Origin: Novosphingobium sp.
GTDB taxonomy: Bacteria; Pseudomonadota; Alphaproteobacteria; Sphingomonadales; Sphingomonadaceae
NCBI GenBank assembly: GCA_016719755.1
Contig: JADJYM010000005.1
Span: forward strand, 1-42,852
Direction: 5' to 3'
DNA length: 42,852 nucleotides
Shown here piece by piece: positions 8,234-15,452 of the stretch. Every line of letters begins with the position of its first letter. Position 1 is the first letter of the stretch. A program made the translations under genes and the position numbers. The notes below the pieces were generated by a model that did no database searches, was not told where the DNA came from, and worked only from the letters and a program-made list of their open reading frames with translations.

Positions 8234-10456
8234 TTAGGAAACCCGGGCCCCGAAGGTACGCGGCTCGGCCCAGATGCCGCGCTGGGCATTCCCGGTGCTG
8301 TTCAGAACCTGGCGACGGTAGCGCTCATCGGTGAGATTGCGCGCCCAGATGCCGAGCGTCCAGTTCCCGTTCTTCAGATTGACCGAGGCGTCCCAGAGCC
8401 CAAGGCCACCTTCGCTCGATTCCGGATCGAGGAGGTTATTATCTGCCTCGAAATAGATCTTGCTGCGATAGGAATAGCCGATCCGGGTGGAGAGATCGCC
8501 AAGCCCGGTGCTGGCCTCGAAGTTGAGCCCCAGCGACAGGGTGTGTTCCGGCGCACGCTGCATCCGGTTGCCACTGAAATCGAGCGTGGCGTTGAACACG
8601 TAGTCCTTGAACTTGGCATCGAGGTAACCGTAGCTGAAATCGAGCGACCAGTTGCTGTTGAAGACGGCCCGGCCTTCCATTTCAAAGCCGCGAATGCGGC
8701 TGCTGCCAGCATTGCCGATCAGAATACGGGAGACGCCACCGCCGATCGGGATCAGGCGGAGCTGTTGGAGGTTCTTGTAGTCCATACTGAAGACAGCGGC
8801 ATTCAGCCGAAGGTGCCGATCCAGCAAGGTCGTCCGCATCCCGGCTTCGAAAGAGTCGACTGATTCCGGTTCGGCGACTTGCTGTGCAATCGCGGGCGAA
8901 ACCGCGATGAACTGGAATGCGCCTGACTTGAAGCCCGAAGTGTAGGAGACATAGCCCATCACGTCATCGGTGAACTTGTAACTCAGCGATACCGAAGGAT
9001 CGAACGAATGCCACTTGCGCGAAAGCGCGGTGCTGTAGTTCGAAATGACGATCGGAATCGTGGTCTTGGTGTTGAAGGCGACTGCCTTTTCATCCCAACT
9101 GTAGCGTCCGCCCAGGGTCAGCGAAAGTTTCTCGACCGGCTCCCACTGGATCTGTCCGAACAGCGCATAGGACTTGGCCTGCAGATTGACGTCGAAATCC
9201 CAGCGCAGCGGAGCCGGTGCGACCAAGGCCGAGAGCAGCGAAGCGGGACCGAAGTCGATGGTCTCGGTCCGGGTGACGTCTTCCCTGGAATAATAGGCGC
9301 CGAGGAGGACCTTGAGAGTGTCGGACTGGTAGTTCAGCCGCAGTTCCTGTGAGAACTGCTTGCCGTCCTCGTTGGCCAGGTAGACCTGGAACGGAAGCGT
9401 CGTTCCATCGAGATCGTCGCGTTCGGTGAGTTTGAGTTTGCGCAGGGCGGTGATCGAAGTCAGCTCGATTGCTCCGAACGGAACGTTGAGCTGGGCCGAA
9501 CCGCCATAAGTCTCCTTGACGATCCCTTGACCTTGAACGTCCATCGCCGGTCGATAAGGATCGGCAGGCTCGGCTGGCGTCACAAAGCCGGGAGTCAAAG
9601 CTCCAGGATTATCACCGGCACCGCCCAGTTGGTTCGGAACCAGCACCAGGGGAGGGCCGTCGAGGTGCGAATAATCGGCCGCCAGGCGCAACGTCGCATC
9701 GCCCAGATTGAACAGCAGCTTGCCCCGACCAGACCAGGCGTCCTCGCTTCCACCGCGAATGTTCGCGATGCTGACAGGTTGATAGCCAGCGCGATAGCGC
9801 CGCGCCACGGATAACGACCCGCGAACGTCGTCGCCAGCGATCGGACCGCTGACCGAGGCGCCCAGCGAATAGAGCCAGTCGCCGCCAACATCGCTGGTGC
9901 CGAGTTCACCCGAGAGCTTGCCTTTCAGAGATGAGGAAGGATCGCGGGTAACGACCGAGATCGCCCCGCCAATGGTGTTGCGGCCATAGAGTGAACCCTG
10001 CGGCCCGCGCAGTAGCTCAACCCGTTCAACATCCATCAAATCCATGTCCATCGCCCCGAAGCGGCCGAGGTAGACGCCATCGACGAAGATGCCCACGGAT
10101 GAGTCACTGCCCGCATCATACGAACGAGTGCCGACACCGCGGATGTAGATCTGTGGCTTTGAGCGATCAGCCGCTTCAAAGAACACGTTGCCGCTAAGCC
10201 GCGCCACGTCGTTGAGTTCGGTATAACCGGCGCTCTCCAGGTCCTTGCCGGAAACCGCGGAGATCGACATCGGCACCTCCTGCAGCGATTCCGACTGCTT
10301 GCGCGCCGTCACGACGATGTCGGTGATTCCGCCCTGGCCGGCATCTGCGGATTGTTCCTGCGCCCATGCGGGCTGCGCAGCGACCACTGCAATCACAGCG
10401 GACGACAACAGCCATCCGGACGAACGGCGCGAATTTGCGGTATCGTTCCTCGACAT
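8234..10456 (-). CDS. TonB-dependent receptor
   Basis: An intact outer-membrane receptor of about 740 residues. I prefer the ATG at 10456: it follows a strong GGGGAGGGTAGG ribosome-binding site and gives a proper signal peptide with an Arg-rich start, a hydrophobic core and cleavage after AWA. A frame-compatible ATG at 10498 would place 14 extra polar residues before the signal. The plug begins with ITDIVVTARKQSESLQEVPM (TonB-box region) and contains IYIRGVGTRSYDAGSDSS and VELLRGPQGSLYGRN. The barrel follows. The protein ends in RTFGARVS without the usual terminal aromatic residue, about three residues short of a typical barrel end. It is the first gene of an operon with FAH, SnoaL-like and thiolase genes, and imports a substrate by TonB energy. 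Its promoter carries a palindromic operator. Confidence 0.93.
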   Translation of the reverse strand: MSRNDTANSRRSSGWLLSSAVIAVVAAQPAWAQEQSADAGQGGITDIVVTARKQSESLQEVPMSISAVSGKDLESAGYTELNDVARLSGNVFFEAADRSKPQIYIRGVGTRSYDAGSDSSVGIFVDGVYLGRFGAMDMDLMDVERVELLRGPQGSLYGRNTIGGAISVVTRDPSSSLKGKLSGELGTSDVGGDWLYSLGASVSGPIAGDDVRGSLSVARRYRAGYQPVSIANIRGGSEDAWSGRGKLLFNLGDATLRLAADYSHLDGPPLVLVPNQLGGAGDNPGALTPGFVTPAEPADPYRPAMDVQGQGIVKETYGGSAQLNVPFGAIELTSITALRKLKLTERDDLDGTTLPFQVYLANEDGKQFSQELRLNYQSDTLKVLLGAYYSREDVTRTETIDFGPASLLSALVAPAPLRWDFDVNLQAKSYALFGQIQWEPVEKLSLTLGGRYSWDEKAVAFNTKTTIPIVISNYSTALSRKWHSFDPSVSLSYKFTDDVMGYVSYTSGFKSGAFQFIAVSPAIAQQVAEPESVDSFEAGMRTTLLDRHLRLNAAVFSMDYKNLQQLRLIPIGGGVSRILIGNAGSSRIRGFEMEGRAVFNSNWSLDFSYGYLDAKFKDYVFNATLDFSGNRMQRAPEHTLSLGLNFEASTGLGDLSTRIGYSYRSKIYFEADNNLLDPESSEGGLGLWDASVNLKNGNWTLGIWARNLTDERYRRQVLNSTGNAQRGIWAEPRTFGARVS

Positions 10457-10502
10457 CCTACCCTCCCCATATATCCGCGTATTGAACGACTCATTCATAT
10501 GC

Positions 10503-10528
10503 GGTACGTAAATAGGTACATTAGTACC
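10503..10528. promoter_or_regulatory. Palindromic operator in the receptor/hydrolase divergent promoter
   Basis: Plus-strand GGTACATTAGTACC (10515-10528) is a perfect 5-bp inverted repeat with 4 central bases. A third half-site GGTAC stands at 10503-10507, 7 bases away. The arrangement is the mirror image of that at 12098-12123. On the minus strand it reads palindrome then half-site towards the receptor gene, ending 46 bases before its start. It also lies 16 bases upstream of the hydrolase start. The likely ligand is the TetR protein at 11412-12089 (inference). Confidence 0.7.
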
Positions 10529-10544
10529 GTATGGAGGTCAAGCG

Positions 10545-11405
10545 ATGCCGAGCCAAGCCATGTCCGCCTATAACGAGGAGGTCCGCCGGACCCGGCGCGC
10601 ACTGCTCAACAGCGACTACGATCCGGTGGAAATGCGTCACATGCTCGCCGGTCTCGAAGCTGTCGGTCCTGGCCCGGACATCCGCCAGCTGGGCGAGGCA
10701 ACGCTTGAACTGCGGCGTGCGGAGGGGTCAGCGCTGCTGGTCTATGTCCCGGGCGGCGGGTTTTGCTTTCCGGGCGGAGATTCCCACCGCTCGCTGCTGG
10801 ACCGGGTCAGCGATGCGGCTGCGATGCGCGGTGCGCTGCTGCAATACCGGCTCGCGCCGGAGCACCCGTTCCCGGCTGCGCACGAGGATGTCGCCCATGC
10901 GCTCCGCGTCGTGCTCGCCGAGGAGTCCGGCCCGGTCTTCGTGATGTGCGATTCAGCGGCAGGGGCGCTGGTCCTGTGTGCCTGTGCGCTGCTGAAGCGG
11001 GAAGGGCACCGCCTGCCCGACCGGCTGGTCTGTATGTCGGCCCTGACCGATCTTGCCATGACCGGCCGCTCGAACGTGTCCAACGCCGAGGCAGATCCGA
11101 TGTTCGGGCCGCAGGCCGTGATGCACAAGATCTTCCACTACTTGCAGGGGGCCAACCCGGCCCAGGCCTCGGTTTCCCCCTTCTGGGATGAACCCATCGC
11201 GCTGCCTGATACCCTGTTCATCGTCGGCAGCACCGAGGTCATGCGTGATGACACCTTGCGTTATGCCAGCAAGACGGAAACTGCCGGGACAACTGTGAAA
11301 GTGCTGATCTACGAGGAAGCGCCGCATGTCTTCGCGCTGATTCCCGGACTCCCCGAGACAGATCAGGTCGTTGCGGAGATTGCCACCTTCCTGGGGAAGG
11401 CTTGA
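10545..11405 (+). CDS. Alpha/beta hydrolase of the hormone-sensitive-lipase type
   Basis: A 286-residue esterase/lactonase-like protein. The core begins with LLVYVPGGGFCFPGG (residues 65-78), the oxyanion-hole region, where the family's usual HGGG is PGGG. YRLAPEHPFPAAHED (101-115) is the classic HSL-family segment. The nucleophile elbow is CDSAAGA with Ser137, unusual because most members have GDSAGG. An Asp near VGSTEVMRDD and His in EAPHVFALI complete a likely triad. GGAGG at 10533-10537 sits 7 bases before the ATG, fixing the start. It is divergent from the receptor operon and shares its operator. An ester or lactone from the monooxygenase at 18516-20021 is a plausible substrate (inference). 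Confidence 0.87.
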   Translation: MPSQAMSAYNEEVRRTRRALLNSDYDPVEMRHMLAGLEAVGPGPDIRQLGEATLELRRAEGSALLVYVPGGGFCFPGGDSHRSLLDRVSDAAAMRGALLQYRLAPEHPFPAAHEDVAHALRVVLAEESGPVFVMCDSAAGALVLCACALLKREGHRLPDRLVCMSALTDLAMTGRSNVSNAEADPMFGPQAVMHKIFHYLQGANPAQASVSPFWDEPIALPDTLFIVGSTEVMRDDTLRYASKTETAGTTVKVLIYEEAPHVFALIPGLPETDQVVAEIATFLGKA

Positions 11406-11411
11406 ACCGGT

Positions 11412-12089
11412 TCAGTCGCCCTGATTCAGGAACAGTCCGGTCGTTAGGACGCGGTACAGTTCGTCGAAGGCCTGGCTGAATTCAACGCCAGTCCGCTCGA
11501 GCATCGATGGCTCGTTGATCCGGTTGACTGCGGCCAGGAATATCTCGGCCACCAGTGCCGAGTGGAACGGCTTGAAGCGCCCTCGCCGAATTCCATCCTC
11601 GATGATTTCCATCAGCACGTTCGTTCGCTGAGTCTGGTGCGCTTCGAGCAGGGCAAGGGCGGGGCGATAGCTTTGCAGATCGGCAAGGAACTGCCGACTT
11701 GCCGCTCGAGATTCGATGACTCCAGGCTCAAGATAGGCCATCACGCGCTGCTCGGGATCGGCGTGTTGGAGTGCACCTTGCCAACCGAGATGGCGAATGC
11801 GTTCGAGCCAGGATTGGATCACCAGAATGAACAGCTCCTGCTTACTCGGCGCAATTTCGTAGAGGGTCCGCTTTGAGCACTTCAGCTGCGCGGCGATCTC
11901 ATCGACCGTGATGGTCCGGAAGCCATTAGCAAAGAACAACGCTTCCAGCTCCGCAAGCAGTTCCTTCTGTCGATCCGAGCCCGGACTGAGCTGGGGTATG
12001 TGCCTTGGAGCCATGATTGAAGTTGCCACCAGAGAATTGTCGATGCCGGGATAACCGTTCCCCCGCGCGCTGCCAACCGTAGCCTTCAA
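11412..12089 (-). CDS. TetR/AcrR family regulator, likely local repressor
   Basis: The helix-turn-helix is visible as FRTITVDEIAAQLKCSKRTLYEIAPSKQE, with the family's 'TLY..f.sKe' motif ending in LF. A helical ligand-binding domain fills the rest. The longest frame starts with TTG at 12089 (225 residues). An ATG at 12014 (MAPRHIPQL) gives 200 residues and starts closer to the HTH, so either may be right. If TTG is used, the palindrome at 12098 overlaps its ribosome-binding region, which would give tight autorepression. It ends convergently 6 bases from the hydrolase and diverges from the acyl-CoA ligase. The ligand is probably the pathway substrate or its CoA ester (inference). Confidence 0.88.
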   Translation of the reverse strand: MKATVGSARGNGYPGIDNSLVATSIMAPRHIPQLSPGSDRQKELLAELEALFFANGFRTITVDEIAAQLKCSKRTLYEIAPSKQELFILVIQSWLERIRHLGWQGALQHADPEQRVMAYLEPGVIESRAASRQFLADLQSYRPALALLEAHQTQRTNVLMEIIEDGIRRGRFKPFHSALVAEIFLAAVNRINEPSMLERTGVEFSQAFDELYRVLTTGLFLNQGD

Positions 12090-12097
12090 TCTTTACA

Positions 12098-12123
12098 GGT
12101 ACGAATGTACCGTATATCGTACC
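12098..12123. promoter_or_regulatory. Palindromic operator in the regulator/ligase divergent promoter
   Basis: GGTACGAATGTACC (12098-12111) is a perfect inverted repeat, followed after 7 bases by GTACC (12119-12123). Its architecture matches the site at 10503-10528 read on the other strand, including AAT within the central four bases and a C before the third half-site. It lies between the TetR gene and the ligase gene and ends 26 bases before the ligase ATG at 12150. Confidence 0.7.
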
Positions 12124-12149
12124 TTAATCGGCAATCAGCGAGTGAGACC

Positions 12150-13676
12150 ATGGGCGAGGTTCTGAAGGCACCCACATCATCGCAGCTGTTGCTCGCAGCG
12201 CTGCGGCGTCACGCCGAGCGGCCTGCTATCACTGTTGCCGGGCAAACCTGGACCTATGCCCAGATCGACGAAATGTCCGAGCGCCTGGCCGGCTTCCTGG
12301 CAACCCAAGGTGTCGGGCCGAGCGTCGCCGTGGCAGTTCATCTGCGCAACGGCTGCGAATATGTCGTCGCAGAATTCGCCATTCTGAAGCTCGCCGCCAT
12401 CCGGGTGCCGTTGAACGAGCTGATGGGCGTGCCAGAACTGGGCCATTGCCTTGAGCATAGTGGTGCCCGGATCCTGATCGCAGACGCCGACCTGCCCAAG
12501 GCAAGTGCGGCGCAAGGTGGGCTTGTCGAGATCATCGTGGGTTGCGCACCAGGCCAGCCCCTGGCCGATGGGCAGGTCGATTGGACTGAAGCATTGGCCC
12601 GGCGAGCGCCCATCGGGCGGCGAGCCGCCTTGCCAGAGGACACCGCGATCATCGCCTATACCGGGGGAACGACCGGACGCCCCAAAGGGGTCCGGCATAC
12701 CTATGGGCGCATGGCGTGGAACCTGTTCTCGCACATCAACTGCCTCGACATTCGTGCCGAGGAAGTGATGCTGCTGACAACCCCGCTGCCGCATTCGTCC
12801 GGCTACCACATGGTCGCGGGCTTCCTGCAAGGAGCCCATGTCGTCATCGAAAGCCGGTTCGATCCGCAGCGTTTCTTCGAGCTGTGCCGCGAGGTCGATG
12901 TCACCTGGACCATGGTGGTCCCGACCATGCTTTACCGGCTGCTCGACCATCCCGCCGCCGGCAGCATGGATCACCGTTCGCTTAATACAATCGTCTACGG
13001 CGCCGCTCCGATCAATCGCGAGCGGCTGGAAGAAGGACTGCGCAAGTTCGGCAAGGTGTTTCTCCAGATCTATGGCCAGACCGAATGCCCCAACCTGATC
13101 ACGACGCTGAGCAAGGACGATCACACAAATCCCGACCTGCTGGCCTCGTGCGGCCGCGCGGTGCCGCTGGTCGAGCTGCGCCTCCAGCTCGATGAATCCG
13201 GGGCGGGCGAAGTCGAGGTCAGTTCGCCCTATCTGCTGACCGAATATTTCCGCGATCCCGCCGCAACCCGAGAAGCACTGCATGACGGCTGGCTGAAGAC
13301 CGGAGATCTCGCCCGGCTGGAAGACGGCTATCTGTTCCTGGTCGATCGCGCCAAGGACATGATCATCAGCGGCGGTATGAACGTCTATTCGGTAGAAGTC
13401 GAAGCTGCTCTGCGCGAACATCCCGGTGTCCGCGAGGCAGCGGTCGTCGGCATTCCGCATCCCGATTGGGGAGAGGCGGTGACCGCTGTGGTGATCGCCG
13501 ACAACGGCGCGCTGGCCGAAGATATCCGGCAGTTCGCGAAGGCGCGGCTATCTGCCTACAAGGTCCCCAAGAGCGTTCATATCGTCGTGGAGTTGCCGTT
13601 GACTCAGTACGGCAAGATCGACAAGCGGCGCATTCGCACGCTGATGATCGATGCTCCTGCCGGCGGGCCGGAATGA
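12150..13676 (+). CDS. Acyl-CoA ligase (AMP-dependent synthetase, ANL superfamily)
   Basis: This enzyme activates a carboxylic acid to its CoA thioester through an acyl-adenylate. The ATG at 12150 is chosen because an upstream in-frame codon at 12105 lies inside the operator. From it the protein has 508 residues. Motifs: YTGGTTGRPKG phosphate loop (170-180), IYGQTE (307-312), TGDLA, the hinge region DRAKDMIISGGMNVYSVEVE, and the C-terminal catalytic Lys in QYGKIDKR (K489). The C-terminal lid domain is complete. It overlaps the MFS gene by 4 bases. The likely substrate is a ring-opened or side-chain acid from the neighbouring oxidation steps; fatty, aryl and terpenoid acids cannot be distinguished. 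Confidence 0.92.
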   Translation: MGEVLKAPTSSQLLLAALRRHAERPAITVAGQTWTYAQIDEMSERLAGFLATQGVGPSVAVAVHLRNGCEYVVAEFAILKLAAIRVPLNELMGVPELGHCLEHSGARILIADADLPKASAAQGGLVEIIVGCAPGQPLADGQVDWTEALARRAPIGRRAALPEDTAIIAYTGGTTGRPKGVRHTYGRMAWNLFSHINCLDIRAEEVMLLTTPLPHSSGYHMVAGFLQGAHVVIESRFDPQRFFELCREVDVTWTMVVPTMLYRLLDHPAAGSMDHRSLNTIVYGAAPINRERLEEGLRKFGKVFLQIYGQTECPNLITTLSKDDHTNPDLLASCGRAVPLVELRLQLDESGAGEVEVSSPYLLTEYFRDPAATREALHDGWLKTGDLARLEDGYLFLVDRAKDMIISGGMNVYSVEVEAALREHPGVREAAVVGIPHPDWGEAVTAVVIADNGALAEDIRQFAKARLSAYKVPKSVHIVVELPLTQYGKIDKRRIRTLMIDAPAGGPE

Positions 13677-14921
13677 ACCCTGACACCAGGCAGGGGCTGG
13701 CCCCGATCCTGGGCATCCTGTTCCTTGTCAACCTGCTCGCCGCGATCGACCGGACCGCGCTCGCCGCCATCCTTCCCGCGATCAAGCACGATCTTGATCT
13801 CAGCGATACCCAGCTTGGCTTTCTGACCGGGATCGCCTTTTCGGCGTTCTACGCGCTGTTCGGGTTGCCGCTGGCCGGCTGGGCGGATCGCGGCAACCGC
13901 CGCAACATTCTTTGCCTGTCCGTGCTGTTCTGGAGTCTGGCCACCGCCGCGACGGGCATGGCGCGCGGCTTCGCGCAATTGGCCGCGGCGAGAATGCTGG
14001 TCGCAGTTGGCGAGGCGGGCGGCGTGCCCACTGCGCATTCCCTGCTCAGCGAACGTACCCCCTTGCGCCGCCGTCCCTGGTCTTCGCAATTCATTCGGCA
14101 GCCGCTCCGCTTGGCGCGCTGATCGGCCTGGCCGGGTGGGAATGCTTGCAGATCGCTATGGCTGGCGCGCCAGCTTCTTCCTGCTCGGATTGGCCGGGCT
14201 TCCTGTCTTCTTGACGATCGCATTTCGGCTTTCGGAGACTCGTTCGGCGGATCAGCCGGTGCGCGATGCAGCGCAGGGTTCGTGGCTGGTCCTGCTCGGC
14301 AACCGCTCGTTCCTCTGGCTGCTCGCGGGTTTTGCCCTCGGCAGCTTTGCCATGGCCGGGCTGCTACAATGGCTGCCGAGCCATTTTGGAAGGACATTCG
14401 GCTTGACCATGGGCAAGGCGGGAACGCTGTTCGGCCTGACCTATGGCATCGGCGCCATGGCCGGGATGCTGCTGGGCGGGCTCGGCGCCAATCGGCTCAT
14501 GCACCGGGGGACCATTTGGGCACTGTGGCTGGCGGCCATGTCCTATCTGTTGGGCGGTCCGCTGCTGATCGCAGCGCTGTCCGTGGACAGCCTGGGTCTG
14601 GCGCTGTCGCTTGTGGCACTGGGAACTGGCTTGGCATCGGCTGCTTACGGCCCTGCCTTCGCGATGATCCAGACAATTGCCGAACCTTCGATGCGCGCCA
14701 AGGCGACGGCAATAGCAATGCTAGTCTCCAATCTGGTGGGAGCCGGCCTCGGGCCGCTCGCCGTGGGACTGCTTAGCGATGCGCATGGGGGGGGGGTGGA
14801 TTCACTACGATTTGCTCTGTTGGGTCTAAGCCCGGCATTGATCGCTCCGGCATTCTGCTATTGGCGTGCAGCGGCAGCTTTCACACCAGTCGCGAGCAAC
14901 GGTGCCGGTGTCGGACGCTGA
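13673..14921 (+). CDS. MFS transporter with two frameshifts
   Basis: A 12-helix inner-membrane permease read in three successive frames. From the ATG at 13673, which overlaps the ligase stop, it reads NLLAAIDRTALAAILPAIK, SDTQLGFLTGIAFSAFYAL and GWADRGNRRN, the MFS signature loop after helix 2. The frame shifts near 14075 (SLVFAIHSAAAPLGALIGLA) and again near 14138 (GMLADRYGWRASFFLLGLA), then runs to 14921. Total about 416 residues, normal for the family. A run of ten G at 14787-14796 lies in the last part but keeps the frame. Because the rest is well conserved, two base-call errors or very recent inactivation are both possible. It probably imports the acid that the upstream ligase activates. 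Confidence 0.82.
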
Positions 14922-14989
14922 TGTGGTGCAATGTGTTGGGCTCGAATACGACGGGCGGTCACATTTCAGAGGAGCATGTCAGTGGTCTA

Positions 14990-15055
14990 GCGGCTCTGCA
15001 TCGACCAGCCCACCACGCGGCGGGAGTACAGATCGATCACGACAGCCAGATACTC
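14990..15055 (-). mobile_element. IS3-family transposase scrap
   Basis: On the minus strand, YLAVVIDLYSRRVVGWSMQS followed by R and a stop is encoded. This is the most conserved part of the IS3-type integrase core (rve/DDE domain), including the catalytic Asp of VIDLYSRR. Only 22 codons remain, flanked by stops, so it is a relic. It abuts the truncated VOC gene at about 15052, so an insertion followed by deletion probably removed that gene's front half. Confidence 0.7.
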
Positions 15056-15414
15056 TCATCGAACTGGCCGAGCATGACGGCTGCCGCTCAGTCTACAAGG
15101 ACTGGCTCGATGAACGCGGAGAGTCGATGCACCATGTCGGCTTCCGCCTAGAAACAGCCGCAGAGTACGATGCAGCCATGCAGCATTTCAGCAAGCATGG
15201 CATTGCGGAGGCGATGTCTGGCTGGTTCCATGCGCCCGGCGGCAATTGCAAATGGGCCTATCTCGGCACTCGGCCGTCGATCGGCTGCTACAGCGAACTC
15301 TATTATGTGGACGGCGTGGCGCTCGAGGCATTCGAGAACTTCCGAGACGGAAGGAGCGACCAGTTCATTCCAGGTGCGCCGGCCGCGAGAGAGATAGCGA
15401 AGCACATTATCTGA
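15052..15414 (+). pseudogene. VOC (glyoxalase/bleomycin-resistance-like) protein, 5' part lost
   Basis: From TLIELAEHDGCRSVYKDWLD onward the sequence is a typical second half of a VOC-fold protein: ESMHHVGFRLETAAEYDAAM, then a beta segment with KWAYLGT and IGCYSELYYVDG. His in HHVGF and Glu in YSEL are the positions expected for metal ligands. About 120 residues remain; the first beta-alpha-beta module and the start codon are missing, replaced by the IS3 scrap. The frame stays open upstream into the MFS gene, but that part shows no VOC similarity. It is probably non-functional and once the third gene of the ligase operon. Confidence 0.65.
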
Positions 15415-15452
15415 TCTTTCTGCGCCGGGGCGGTGTCAAAAGGATTGCACCG

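Noticed and set aside
12177-13460. Long open frame (427 codons) on the minus strand
   Set aside because: It lies fully antisense to the acyl-CoA ligase, which has all family motifs. The translation is rich in His, Gln, Asp and Arg and shows no domain, typical of a GC-rich shadow frame.
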